A stretch of 64,000 nt of DNA from Conchocele bisecta (GCA_029237695.1 CM055277.1:38722242-38786241), one strand, 5' to 3'; shown: positions 1 to 11,320, counted from the first letter of the stretch. Program-made: numbers and translations. Notes: generated by a model from the sequence alone, not told the origin.

Positions 1-1
1 C

Positions 2-1146
2 TTTGACAGGTATGACATGAGCAGTACAAAGGAATCTACTCGAACCGGCCGAGACAAAGGAGCAAGTAGGATATTTACACTAAAGCCAACCACCCGCTTG
101 CCTTCACAGAAAGTCATTCTGACTGTCACGTCGAACAAATCACAGCTTGTGAACTTGATCTGTAGGGATATCACATCAAAACCGGACTTATTCAGCAACA
201 CAACCCACAAACTTGTTGTCACCGGACAAGAGCCTGTTCCATTTGAAATCCACAATGGTATACTGATATGGAGACAGGACATGCGATCAACACACGAGGA
301 GGCAGATACCCTGATAGTACAACAGGTGATCCATGTCGCAGCTAGATCCTCGCTTGTCATCGCAGATGATACAGATATATTCGTCTTGCTTCTCCATTTC
401 TGTCATTTGAGCAAATTATCTGGCCACATCATGATGGTTGCTCCTGCCAAAGGTCGCACTGTGATTGATATTTCTCAGACATATGAAAAGCACCGTGACA
501 TTGTTCCAAATCTACTGAGCATGCATGGACTAACTGGTTGCGATACGGTGGCAGGCTACTTCGGCATAGGGAAATGTACAGCACTTAAAGTGATGCGTCG
601 CGGGAACCACACCCTTGGATATTTAGGAGCTCATGAAATGCAGATGGATGCTGTCTTCAAAGAGGTGATACCGTTCATTCTCGAATGTTACGGGTTTCCT
701 CAGTGTGACGCCACAACAGATGCTCGGAGAAAGATGTGGTCACCCAAGGTTGGACGCAGCATGGCATCGCGCCTAAATTGAAATCCTTACCACCAACAAA
801 TGAAGCTTGTGCCGAAAACGTGAAACGTGCCCATTTACAAGTATGTGTATGGCGACACGCACTTGATGCCGACCCTCCACAGTTGAATCCCGCAGATTTC
901 GGTTGGTCCCGTGAAGATGGAGTATGGTCTCCCGTCACTGTACCTGATGGTATCCCGGTAGCACCTATGGACATCTTGAAGCTCATCCGGTGTTCATGTG
1001 CCACAGACACCCCTTGTTCCACAAAGAGATGTGGATGTACACGTTCAGACATGCCGTGTACCCAATTATGTTCCTGCCAGGGATCTGAGAACTGTTTCAA
1101 TTCACTCAGCAGACAGAATGAAACCATTGAGATCGATGTTGGTTGA
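2..1146 (+). pseudogene. FEN1/XPG-like nuclease with C-terminal CXC cysteine cluster, copy 1 (5' end outside window, one frameshift)
   Basis: The reading frame is already open at base 2 and runs to 781; a second frame carries the conserved C-terminus from about 765 to the stop at 1144-1146, so one indel near 760-780 splits the gene. Visible motifs, in order, match the core of FEN1/XPG nucleases: FDRYD at the window edge (compare the VFDG acid), THEEAD at about 290-307 (compare EAEA), DDTDIFVLLL at 365-390 (second acid cluster) and LTGCDT...FGIGKCTALKVM at about 527-595 (compare the H3TH GSDY..I.GIG helix). The tail at 991-1101 has regularly spaced C-x-C and CxxxxC residues ending CFN, like the tesmin/TSO1 CXC DNA-binding repeat. 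I recognise this as a large multicopy family of mollusc and cnidarian genomes whose function is not established. The nuclease call is my inference from motif order. The missing 5' part can be inferred from copy 2 at 32.0-35.05 kb. Confidence 0.65.
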
Positions 1147-1990
1147 CAAGTGAAGTGATGTATGAAATGTCGAACTAAAAGTATGGCATTTGGACCGTCA
1201 CTGATAGATCAGAGCTTAGTGCTTCAAGCAGTATACTAGTATAGCTGACCAGAAACGGTACAGGACAAGTATCTGTAGAACATTCCAATTCATATACACA
1301 TGTATGCAAATGAATTAAAGTGGTTTGCCGGTACTTATCCAGTTCCACTAATGATATTCAGTTTGTATAAAACAGATACTTGTATACATCAGTGCCGATT
1401 GACATATAGTTACATATTTGCCAAATTAACAAAGTCTGACATCTAGAACTGATTATATATTATGGTACGTGCTCCAGTTTCCGGCATGGTTCGGATAAAT
1501 ACGTAATTCTAATTCGTGCGAGTTCCACACGTGAATAATTTCTTCACACAAACGCACACTGATGACACTGGATACATTTTCCTGTACAAACCAGAGAAAT
1601 GTAGCATAAACTGGTGAGTCTTCGACGATCGTATTTTAGTTACCAAAAAAACATGCCGAATACTGGAGCATCCATCATATATATTTATGTAGACAGGCTC
1701 TGAATAGAGTACATGCAATCCATCATTTATGAGTGTGTACATTTTCTTAGTATGTACCGTAGTTTGCGGTGAATATGGAAATGCGGGATGAATAGCTGCA
1801 AACATTTGAAGAATAAACCTGATCTCATACCAATAAAAGTAATGAAACATTTGGTTGTTGAAAAGTAACCAGAACCACAGAAATATTTCATCAGCGAATC
1901 ATTTGAGACAAATTTTACACTTCAAAATGCTGTCCATATTCACCCCAAACTACCGTAATCATATGTACCGTAGTACATTGACTTACATGG
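1147..1990. other. AT-rich intergenic, nothing recognised
   Basis: No credible gene, tandem array or terminal inverted repeat seen. The 113-codon minus-strand frame at 1509-1850 has no recognisable motif and is low-complexity aromatic, so it is not called. Confidence 0.5.
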
Positions 1991-2700
1991 ATGTCGACAA
2001 GAGACATACACATTGATTATGCATTATCTGTCGCATTTAAATTTGATTTAACTTTGATCCGTCTGATTTTTAGCATTTCTTGTATTTTCCACCCAAAAGT
2101 ACAATTTGGCGGCCATCTTGGATTTTTTATTTTCCAATTGTCAAAAATAAGTCAACCAAATCATCTAATATTATTGGTATTGATGTTTTCTGTTACTTGA
2201 CACTGAAAATACTGGTATATGCACTAAATGTAACCCTTTACGAATCACACAAAACAAGGTATTAACAAAATAGTTTTACATCGAATCATATTTGGCGGCC
2301 ATTTTGAAATGTAAAATCAAACCAAATTATTTAATCATATTTTAAGTATTTGTATCATGTTCTTTGACCCTGAAAATATGGATATAGACACAAAAATTAA
2401 AGCTTTACAAGTCTCACAAACCAAGAAAAGAGCAAAAACCACTTTGGATGCCGGCCATGTTGGCGGACATTTTGAAATTCAAGATGGACGTCTCTTCCGA
2501 ACTATTCAATATTATTACTAATGATCTTATCACATTCACTGACCCTGCAAACCTGGGTATAGACACCAAAAGTTACCATTTACGAGTCCCATAGACCGAG
2601 ATATGAGCAAAAATGTTTGAAAAATGGCCGCCATGGATTTTCCTCAGGGGTGACAGGGTGACACCCCCCTGGATTTTTTTCACAACACACTCCCCTACAA
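1991..2700. repeat. Degenerate tandem repeat built around a GGCGGCCAT motif
   Basis: Units of roughly 160-190 bp each contain a GGCGGCCAT-CTTGGAT-type core (near 2108, 2292, 2462, 2626) followed by 'tgaccctg-aaa-tgggtatagacac' style text and an ACAAACCGAGAAAAGAGCAAA-like phrase. Related repeats with the same core recur at 24829-25660, 40021-40650 and 42296-42640, so this is a dispersed family. No coding content. Confidence 0.55.
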
Positions 2701-2898
2701 TAATCAAAAGAAAAAATACTTAACCAGAGAATTACACCTCCAATTCCTCTGGACTAAAATGGACGGTGTGAGTGGTTCAATATGTGTATCAGGTATGATA
2801 AGCTGAGTTCATCATCGATACATTGTTCATGCGGATGAGGGTTGCGTGTTTTGTGCTCTGTTGAATGTATATTGTGAGGATAATGACACCACGGTATA

Positions 2899-3338
2899 TT
2901 AAAGGAAAATGCCCACGCAGTAAGCACAACATTTTCTTTATAGGAATAAAATAAGTCTATAATTGTGTCACTATTCTACCATTTCTAAAGATTACGAGTG
3001 CCCGCTATACAGATATACTCATTTAGTAATATTTATTTTACTGATAGTGACTCGCGGTAGTATCAGGCTATTTTCATATGCAAATGAGGAATGATATTTT
3101 TTAATTATTTATACCAATTAAATGAGTCTTTCGACAGATTATGATATCGACAAGTATGATCATTGCACATCAAGAAATAAATACAGAGAATAAATAGTAA
3201 TGTCCGTTAACATTTTAAGGAAACACGGTTATCGCCCCAGATATCAGTGTGGAAATTTACGTCTGATATACAATGTATAATAATGCCAATCAATACGTGG
3301 GGTAATGGTGAATGAATGTTTATTTTGCCAGAAAAGAA
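2899..3338 (+). mobile_element. TTAA-flanked MITE family, copy a (3' truncated)
   Basis: Begins TTAA at 2899 followed by a diverged form of the family terminus AGGTACATGCCCACTCAGTA, then a body shared with the copies at 27068, 36168 and 38164 (ATTAAATAAGT, CCGCTATACA, TGATAGTGAC, TTTTCATATGCAAATGAG). Homology stops after GTTTATTTTGCCAGAAAAG, so the 3' terminus is missing. Non-autonomous; no ORF. Confidence 0.7.
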
Positions 3339-3439
3339 CATTAAAGCTAGAGTTCCACGTGCACATATGTACAATGGGATTGGTCTACAATGTATATTAA
3401 TAGGTAAGGTCCGGTTGCATGCATCACAATTCATGTTTT

Positions 3440-3940
3440 AGGCCTAACTTAGAGACAAACACAATACTATGTCAGTCTGTAAATTGAGGAGCATAAATAT
3501 TATTTAGGTATCAGACAAGTCATGTGATTTTGTACGTTATAAAATGTGCGGTAGTTGATGAAAATGCTTACAGAAACTGTGATATGTTCCGTAAATTAGA
3601 CACATCTGAGTAATTTCATGAAATATGGTTACAATATTTGCACTATTTTCTGTAAAATGTGTCAAAAGTTGACAAAACATCCAGAGTACACGTACTCTGA
3701 AAGTTTTGTCAACTTTGGAAAATATTGTAAATTTTGTAAACGTATTTAATGAAATTACGCAGATGTTCGAAGGTAAAAAATCACATGCCGTGTCTCAAAT
3801 GACGTCCAATGTTGACGATGTTTTCGTAGCAAATGCAGAATTCCATTTGCGGGAAATATCGTATACATGTATTTTGTAAATATTGTTCTTGAGATATCGC
3901 ACATCTTATGTACAAACTCACATGGCTAATCTCCTATAGG
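3440..3940. other. AT-rich stretch with a 22-bp hairpin at 3666-3715
   Basis: AAGTTGACAAAAC...GAGTAC at 3666-3688 is mirrored as an inverted copy at 3690-3715, giving a near-perfect short cruciform. Otherwise nothing is recognised. Confidence 0.5.
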
Positions 3941-3944
3941 TATA

Positions 3945-4195
3945 TGTGACTAGTGAAATGGGGCTTATGGATTTTGCCATCAGTGTAGATCCAGATCAGC
4001 CTGTGCATCTGCACACAGTCTGATCAGGATCTGCAGTGTTCGCCATTACATCAATGAAACACGCGTCATGTCGCTCACAAGCAATACAGATCGTTAGCAG
4101 GCTACAGGAGTCTGCTATTTGATCAGGATCTAACCTGGTCACAAATACCATAAGCCCCATAAGCCACATGTCTCCAGTCATGGCTACCAATAGTG
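3945..4195. mobile_element. MITE with GGGGCTTAT-type terminal inverted repeats
   Basis: The left end contains TGTGACTAGTGAAATGGGG then CTTATGG; the right end is its inverted counterpart (CCATAAGCCCC...CTCCAGTCATGGC). The interior has CAGATCAGCCTGTGCATCTG and TGATCAGGATCTG, typical of a bivalve repeat. Related copies are at 6622-6690, 30404-30633 and a 3' fragment at about 35915-35955. Confidence 0.65.
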
Positions 4196-4238
4196 GTGCA
4201 ACATATATTGCAATGTTGAATAGTGGAATAGTAATGTA

Positions 4239-6030
4239 TGGAACGCCATGACTGCCTTAACCGAAGACATGTATTGCTCTTATATGGTTTCGTATTTATT
4301 TTACGTGGGCTCGTCTTTACTTTATGTCAGTTCGTCCTTATCTTATGTCAGTTCGTCTTTGTCTTATGTCAGTGTGTCCTTATCTCGTGTAGATTCGTAT
4401 TTTTCTTATGTCAGTTCGTCTTTATCGTGTGTGGATTCGTGTTTATATTATGTCAATTCGTCTTTATCTTATGTCAGTTCGTATTTATCTTGTGTGAATT
4501 CATCTTTATCTTATGTCAGTTCGTTATCTTATGTCAGTTCATCTTTATCGAAAATCAGTTTGTCTTTATCTTGTGCGGGTTCGTCTATATCGTATGTCAG
4601 ATCGGCTTTATCTCGTGTGGATTCGTCTTTATCTTATGTCAGTTTGTCTTTATCTTAAGTCAGTTCATTTTATCGTATGTCAGTTCGTCTATATATTATG
4701 CAAGATCGTCTTTATATTAGGTCAATTTGTATTTAGCTTACGTCAACTTTTATCTTATGATCGTATGTTGGTTCGTCTTTATATGGGCCGCCTGGCTGAG
4801 AAATGGGACAGTATGGCGTTTACAATAATTGGCACTAATTGGATATATAATTCCATTTGCAAACTCACACAGAAAATGACTCGATTCTAATCGTCTTGCT
4901 GGTGTTATTGATGGAATAACGAATAGCGTAGGCCCTGATAAGACTGTGCGGAGGCACAGGCTGATCTGGGGCTTCTCTGATCGCATATGTCGTATGGTCC
5001 CTTTTGTCAGCCGGGGGCATATATTGTGTCGGGTTGACATTATCTTTTGTGGGTATATCTTAATCTTATATGGGTTCGTATGTATCCCTGGTCCGGGTCG
5101 GTTCTTCTTATCTTATGTAGATTTGTATTTATCATAAGTCAAGTTCTCTTTATGTTCTGTCGTTTCGTCTTTATGTCGAACATTGTTAATATGGGTTTAT
5201 TTATTGGAGAGATATTTGTGTTGACACCGGCTATTTCTTTTCCGCAACAACAATAGGAACTGACATAATATAAAGACGAATTGAAACAAGATCAATACGA
5301 AATGCCATACGATAATTATGAACTGGCATAAAATAAACACGAACTGACATAATATAAAGACAAACTGACATAAGATAATTATACACTGACATAAGATAAA
5401 TACGAACTAACATAAGATAATTATACACTGAAATAAGATACATACGAACTGATATATGTAAGATAATTATACACTGAAATAAGATAAATACGAACAAACA
5501 TAAGATACGTACGAAGTGACATAAGATAAAGGCGATTTGACATAAGATAAATACAAACTGACATAATGTAAGGGCGAACTGACAAAAGATAAATACTAAG
5601 CCACATAATATAATGCTAAAGAAGAATCGACACAATATCAAGACGAGCATATATAATATAAGGACCGACCGGCTTAAGATAAATACGAGCTGACATATTA
5701 AAAATAAAGATGATTGACACAAGATAAAGACGAACCCACACAAGATAAAAATTAAGCCAGATAATATAACTATGAAACCATATAATAATTATATATATAT
5801 ATATACCTAAGATAAAGACGCATCCACATAATATAAATACGAAACAACATAAGATAAAGATGAATCGACATAAGATACAGATGAAAGCACATAAGATAAA
5901 GTTGAATCCACATATTAAGATAAAAACAAATCCACGATTCCACATAAGATGAAGGTGAATCTACATAAGATGAAAATGAATCCACATAAGATAACAATAC
6001 TAGTTCAGTTAAGACAGTTCTGGCGTTCCA
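4239..6030. mobile_element. Foldback element with minisatellite arms, TA target-site duplication
   Basis: The ends are inverted copies (TGGAACGCCATGACTGCC at 4239; mirrored and slightly diverged, ending TGGCGTTCCA at 6030), each flanked by TA (4237-4238 and 6031-6032). The left arm (about 4290-5180) is a 21-bp minisatellite of consensus TCGTCTTTATCTTATGTCAGT; the right arm (about 5265-6000) is the same repeat in reverse complement (ACATAAGATAAAGACGAACTG). The central spacer (about 4780-5040) holds a fragment related to the GGGGCTTAT MITE interior. The many open frames here (for example 4238-4720 and 5231-5945) are products of a repeat length divisible by three, not genes. The structure is like Drosophila FB or sea-urchin TU elements (established class); the family itself I do not recognise. 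Confidence 0.75.
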
Positions 6031-6032
6031 TA

Positions 6033-6254
6033 TTAATGGATATCATTTGTACTGCAATGACTTTATATTAAATCCTTTCATGTTAATATACAATGCTGAT
6101 TTGGCAGATATCTAAATGTATTCGTTTACACTGTATATTTATCAGATAACCTGCCCATGTATTGACCGAATACGTACCGACTGATAACATATTGTTGTAT
6201 CAGGCAGGCATTGACCTGATACAAACATCCGGGCTACAACGAAGTGAAAGCTGA
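6033..6254. other. Unassigned AT-rich spacer
   Basis: Contains an imperfect hairpin CTGATAACATATTGTTGTATCAGGC / GCCTGCC..ATACAA type near 6180-6235 in shorter pieces; nothing else seen. Confidence 0.3.
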
Positions 6255-6540
6255 CGTTCCATTGGTCGGATAACGTCGCGTGACGTTACCGAATGACGTC
6301 AGTGTAATGACGCAACGTAAACAAGTCCGCGTTCTGTGCATATATAATGACGTCATTTGTGGTCATGTTTGAGCATAAAACATTACCTGATAAATATAAT
6401 ACCAGGCTACTTTCTTAATATCAAGTTTATCAGGCTGGGCTCGAAAACGGTAGGAATTCCTCGACAAGCCTCGGAATTCCTACGCGTTTCCTAGCCTTAC
6501 CTGATAAACTTGAAATCAAAAGACAATAGCCTGGTATTCT
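6255..6540 (+). repeat. CRE-rich repeat ending in a long palindrome, copy 1
   Basis: Contains TGACGTCA at about 6293 and 6349, CGTGACGT at about 6278 and a TATATAATGACGTCA box, then a palindrome (6397-6540) with arms of roughly 60 bp around TAGGAATTCCTCGACAAGCC. An inverted copy lacking one palindrome arm is at 16460-16735. The motif TGACGTCA is the CREB/ATF site (established); regulatory use here is inference. Confidence 0.6.
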
Positions 6541-6621
6541 CTATGTATTATGATAGTTGGAAATTTCATATGAACATGCCAGTTAGTATCTCATCATGTA
6601 ACTTGATCAATTTGCTATATC

Positions 6622-6690
6622 AGTATATGTGACTGTGACTGGAGAAGTGGGGATTTGTGACCAGTGTGATCACAGCCACATATGTATAAA
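6622..6690. mobile_element. Internally deleted copy of the GGGGCTTAT MITE
   Basis: TATATGTGACTGTGACTGG and GAAGTGGGGATTTGTGACC are followed almost at once by the opposite terminus (CACAGCCACATATGTATA), so only the two ends remain. Confidence 0.5.
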
Positions 6691-6732
6691 TATTATTTAA
6701 ATATTATCCGTGCACTGGTTATTATATAGATA

Positions 6733-6793
6733 TGTACTTATTTAATTCCCATAAAGATCAGTTTGTGCCTACTGAGTGGGCATGTACCTTTAA
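6733..6793 (-). mobile_element. TTAA MITE terminus fragment (copy e)
   Basis: TTTAATTCCCATAAAGAT then GTGCCTACTGAGTGGGCATG and TACCTTTAA form one terminus of the TTAA MITE in inverted orientation, ending at TTAA 6790-6793. No partner end nearby. Confidence 0.6.
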
Positions 6794-6799
6794 AAGCAT

Positions 6800-7338
6800 T
6801 GTGTCTCAAATGATTTCTCAGATATTCATATGTGGTTTTTCGCTTCACGCACTCCAAATAGAATTGCACATATCAACAAATCGCATCATTTCATTAGATC
6901 AAATTCCAAAACCTTTGCAATATGTTCAACTCGTGCCATCATAAACTGTGATAAACAGTGGAGATAATTTGATTATCAATATTCGCTATACATGTATACC
7001 ACTGAGGAAAATTAATGAAATAAAACTATTTTTGTTGTAATATGATCATACAATGCCACATTTAGAAAATAATTTTCAATACCACATTTAGAAAGCTGTT
7101 TTAATCACAGTAGTTTAAATGATATAATGATATGAATATTATTATAGTAACAGTCGATTGCAGAAAATAAATAGTGTTTGTATCGCTGGACAGCATTGTG
7201 CTCCACTTATTTCACATATTGCAACGTTTAGCCCCAATATGTTATATATTACCAGATTTAATGTTAACCGTTCGACAGGAAATATAAAATAACTAATCAG
7301 ATGGGACATTGCATTGTACACTTCGCTGAACTATAAGT
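6800..7338. other. AT-rich, nothing recognised
   Basis: No gene, repeat array or TIR identified. Confidence 0.4.
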
Positions 7339-7432
7339 GTGTTATTGTTCACATACTGGATTTATCAGGAACTAAATGCTGCGGTCGCTAGCGTTCCCTC
7401 GCATTTAATTCCTTACAGATCCAATATGTGAA
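7339..7432. repeat. Long hairpin (about 40-bp arms)
   Basis: GTTATTGTTCACATACTGGA...ACTAAATGC is mirrored by GCATTTAATTCC...ATATGTGAACAATAAC, around the GCGGTCGCTAGCG centre. Probably a small palindromic MITE; no flanking duplication determined. Confidence 0.6.
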
Positions 7433-7740
7433 CAATAACTTATTTTACACTAGTACAACCCGTTTTTACTAGTCCCGAATCTTTCAGGCGACTCGTATGC
7501 ACATTTGGGTTCGGAAAGACGGTATACCTCTATAATTAAAACATTTATTAATCACTTTCTGCATATATCTGAGCCCAGTGCCTTTAAAGTAATATGCTTG
7601 GCGATTTGTGTTAATGTGCATGTAGTTTAGAGGCCCGAATTACAATCTACCTTCATGTTGTAAGCACGTTGTGGAAAGAAACCCGGCAAAGCCCCAGTCC
7701 CATCCGTAGCTACTAGTCATAAACACGTATAATACTGTAT
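7433..7740. other. Unassigned spacer 3' of the TMEM86 remnant
   Basis: No motif recognised; it lies downstream of the minus-strand stop at 7741 and could be 3' UTR. Confidence 0.3.
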
Positions 7741-8285
7741 TCAGTTTAAGTGGGAAGTACTGACAGCCCAGCAAAACTGCGCTCCGTAGTATGTCGTCAT
7801 GAAAATGTGCTCTGAAAATGGCACCGAAACACCGTTAACGCTAACAGTGTAAACAAAGTCAGAGACAATGAACAGTGCTCCCCCGGTACAGTCAAACTGC
7901 ACGGCCAGGTTGTGTGGATGTTCGTCCATTGCACTTGCTGCCTTCCAGGCTGCCAGAAACGCCGAGACAAAGTAGAGGAAAATGAGGACACTGAAGGACG
8001 ATGACGTCGACGTCGACTGCGCACACAGGAACGTGTTGAGGAACAGCAGAATAAACAGCCACGAACAGCGGCTACTCGTGCCGTGGTGCCGCCCACCCGT
8101 TTCAATCGCAAAAAATGTACGCGAAGTGAACAATGGCGTAGGCTGTGCCACCTGGCACAATAAGAGCCGGCGCTGCCTGAAAGCAGTCGCCAACTGAACT
8201 GAATGCCAGACCCGCCAGAACGAAGCAGGAGTACACATCTGTGGGCATGGCAGCCCGCATGCTTCAAGACCTGGTCTTTACCAAC
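7741..8285 (-). pseudogene. TMEM86/YhhN-family lysoplasmalogenase, C-terminal exon(s), frame-disrupted
   Basis: Two minus-strand frames together match the multi-pass YhhN family. The segment 8260-8102 reads CFVLAGLAFSSVGD...GGTAYAIVHFAYIF, the conserved helix ending in the first family Asp (VGD). The segment from about 8100 to the stop at 7741 reads WLFILLFLNTF, SVLIFLYFVSAFLAAWKA, GGALFIVSDFVYTV and MTTYYGAQFCWAVSTSH, carrying the second conserved Asp (VSD) and the YY.AQ helix. Known members are ER membrane enzymes that hydrolyse the vinyl ether of lysoplasmalogen. A possible splice acceptor (TTTTCTTCAG) lies just upstream near 8284. A frameshift near 8100 and a stop just upstream of the 8260 frame suggest a pseudogene or base-call indels. 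No N-terminal exon is seen. Confidence 0.6.
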
Positions 8286-8645
8286 TGGGATCTGAAGAAA
8301 AGCATATAAGTACAATTTTACTCTGATATTAAATAAAACATGTACAAGGAAAGACACTCGTATCCTTTCAAGCAACTGAAGTGGATTATTTACCTTCGAC
8401 CTGGCTCGCTAATTTAGTAATTGTAACGCGCGCGAAGGCCGGGACCAGCAGGGTCATCAATGCCTTGAAATCCAAGATTTATGTTTTGTAAAATCATAAA
8501 TGCACGATACATTGTGTAATATAAGCTGCAATTACACTGCAAACCTCTTTGTATACACCGAAAAACCTTGCAAACTGGTTGTTTCTTAACTATGTTTTAT
8601 CCTTAGTTTTTAATACAAGTTTGTCTCTGTGTGCCATCTTCAAAG
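8286..8645. other. Spacer between TMEM86 remnant and LINE
   Basis: Nothing recognised. If the TMEM86 gene is real, this could be intron sequence. Confidence 0.3.
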
Positions 8646-8790
8646 AAGAAGAAGAAGAATATTGTATTGACTTAAACTATACAACAGTTTCTCGTCACAC
8701 AAAAAGGAAAAAATGAAAGAAAAAAATACGTACAAGCAAACATACATTACAATACATAACTACTGGCAATAGAGGATGGATATATAAAGT

Positions 8791-9475
8791 TCAATTGATT
8801 ACTGTTAAACTTCGTAATTTAGCAGCATGGTATATAAACAGAGATAATTTGTATAAGTGTGCTTTGTTTGACGTCATAAGAAGGTTTAAGAATTTATGCA
8901 TGCTACAATGACGGCGATAGTAAGCGGGAATATACCTCATACTGAGCTCGGTATACCTGGGGCACACACATACAAAATGGTATTCGTCTTCAATGTCACG
9001 TGTGTCACATATCGTGCAATACCTTTCGTTTCTTGTAACACGATTACGACCATATCGGCCAGTTTCAATGCGTAGTTGGTGCGTCGATAGACGTAGTTTG
9101 GTAAGCCCGCTGCGCAAATGTTTTCGCGATATTAGACCGAGGTATTCGACATAACCGAATGTCGTTTTCACATTAGTGTATAATTGTAATTTGTTGTTTG
9201 TGCACACATCTACAAACCATGCTTGTACAAAGTTGTCAACTAGTCTTTGTTTAAATTCCGTGCATAATGTTTGAGCGTTAACACGAAGCGGGTTTTCCCA
9301 AACATTTCCAAATCCGTGACGACACACCCGATGTCCAATTCGTCTTTCCCGCCTCGCAATCAGTGTGTGAAATGTAGTACGTAGATTTTATGATGTAATT
9401 TTCAGAATACAAAACTTTAAACCAGAATTTAACAATACGATGGTAGCGCATTATATACAGCGGGTATCTGTCCAA
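8791..9475 (-). pseudogene. LINE C-terminal domain with CCHC-like zinc motif
   Basis: The 9327-8791 frame ends with RYCTICDTRDIEDEYHFVC, a C-x2-C...H-x3-C arrangement, followed by CPRYTELSMRY, typical of the C-terminus of one widespread mollusc LINE group. Upstream frame 9475-9278 (MDRYPLYIMRYHRIVKFW) is the connecting thumb region. The stop at 8791 is the probable element stop codon. Confidence 0.75.
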
Positions 9476-9552
9476 TTATCCGTACACTCCGGCATTACTG
9501 GTAGACAGCTTCACACCTAGTATCCTTTTGCAAAACTTTAAATGAATACCCT

Positions 9553-10400
9553 CTAGTTCCTTCGACTTAGTATTACCCACACCTCACAAGCATAGTTAAT
9601 AATAGAGGACACGAAGGCATCAAATAATTGGCACAATATTTTAGGTGAGAAATCACACGACTTTATATTTCGAAATAACACATTCATAGCTTTTAGACCT
9701 TTGCCTGACAGCGTCTGTTGATTGAGGCAAAACGATCTGTTGTAATGAATTACAGTTCCAAGGTAGTTGAAATCACTGACTAACTGTAGAGGAAAGTCAT
9801 TATAAAACCACTTTTCATCACGCTTTGTAGCTCCACGTTTTCTAAACACCATTACTTTAGTTTTCTCAGTGTTGACAGTTAGACCCCACTTTTGACAATA
9901 CTCGTATAATGTATCTAAACTGTTTTGTAGATCAGCACATGTTTCACCTACGATTGCCATGTCATCGGCGAACAACAGCAGAATTATCACAATATCTTGG
10001 ATCGATAGCCCACAACTCTCTTTCTGTTGAAGATACATCCAGAAACAGCGTGAATAGGATCGGAGAAGTTACCTCACCCTGTCTCAGTCCGATCGAAAAC
10101 TCAAAAAATTCAGAAAATGTATTACAATGCTTCACGCATGACTTCACACTCGTACACATGTCCTTAAATATTCTCAAAATTTTACCGTTGATACCCATGC
10201 GATTCATTTTATACCATAGTCCATTCCTATATATACCGAGTCTAAGGCTTTCCTCATATCAACAAATGCACAGTATAGGCGTCTGTTCACATTCAGGTAA
10301 TGTTCCACTATGCTTTGAAGCACGTAAATTGCGTCGATAGTTGAATACCCCTTACGAAAACCATACTGCGCGTCTGACACAGATTCGTATTTTCACACCA
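9553..10400 (-). pseudogene. LINE reverse transcriptase palm and thumb
   Basis: Conserved blocks lie in three frames. At 10380-10220, YGFRKGYSTIDAI and CAFVDMRKALD (motif A with its catalytic Asp). At 10207-9962, GLRQGEVTSPILF (the template-binding block). At 10038-9553, LLLFADDMAIV (the FADD catalytic pair), GLTVNTEKTKVMVF and FNYLGT. At least two indels separate them, so no functional polymerase is encoded. The exact clade (CR1/L2/Jockey-like versus a related group) I leave open. Confidence 0.85.
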
Positions 10401-10417
10401 CACCGTAACTCTCTTAT

Positions 10418-11228
10418 TCAACACCTTGTGAATAGCTTGGCTAAACAACTTATTAGCGTAATGCCTCTGTAATTATTAACGTCAGTTTCATCCCCCTTTT
10501 TGAATAGAGGTATTATAAACCCACGTGACCATTCCTCTGGAAAATACCCCGAATTCAGAACTATGTTGAATAAGTCAGTTATGTGTGATAACAATATATC
10601 ACCAGCGCAAATTAAGTAATCGTTAAAAATACAGTCCCCCGCATAGGCATTGCCCCGTTTCAGCAGTTTCAGCGCATTAGAAACCTCAGCCTCCGAAATT
10701 GGTTCATCAAGTTCATCAAACACAGCACGTTCACTGAAGTCGTGGGTCGTATTAAAATTCTCGGCACATTCCTCTCTAACGGTGAAAATATTGGTTGCAA
10801 CATTTTGGAAATAATCCAGGAAATCTGTGGGCGAAATGTCATTGCCTTTCTTTTTACTGGATTTACGGAATTGCTTCCAAAAGGCGTTCAATACTTCTCG
10901 TTCTGTTACGATCAAATATACCCTTTTTCCTTTTTACAAGCTTCTTGTAGTTCATTTTTTTATTTCACAAATTCAATCTATTCTCGCGACATGTGTTCAC
11001 ATTAAAGAAGTGCAGCGCAGTTTTATATTCCCGCTTACGATCACGGCATTCTGTATCGAACCATTCACTAGTATACACACAAGGTCTACCAAAAATACCA
11101 TTCGTACGTGTATGATTGTGCGAAAGTAGAGGGTCAGCAGCCTCCCTCAGAATGCTCACAAAACCAGATACCGCATCCGTAACGCTTTTCCTGTCATGGG
11201 GGCCAACGTTATCTATAATAGCGTTCAA
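10418..11228 (-). pseudogene. LINE inter-domain linker and reverse transcriptase fingers
   Basis: The 11228-10965 frame contains WFDTECRDRKREYKTAL, the usual basic linker after the endonuclease. The 10915-10418 frame contains ALKLLKRGNAYAGDC, FPEEWSRGFIIPLFKKGD and NNYRGITLISCLAKLF, the classic RT0-RT2 block of LINE reverse transcriptases. The two are separated by a frameshift near 10940. Confidence 0.8.
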
Positions 11229-11320
11229 ATGGGGTAGTTTACAAATAAGAACTCAGCGAAACTCCGCACTGTGTACATCATTCCATTTGTAGAAAGTGCG
11301 TGGTTCTCCAGTTGGAGCAT

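Noticed and set aside
4238..5997. Hydrophobic frames (FVFILCQ-type repeats) resembling membrane proteins
   Set aside because: Translation of a T-rich 21-bp minisatellite; the mirrored arm gives the same peptide on the other strand.
7982..8197. 71-codon plus-strand frame
   Set aside because: Antisense of the TMEM86-like exon, which has the recognisable helices.
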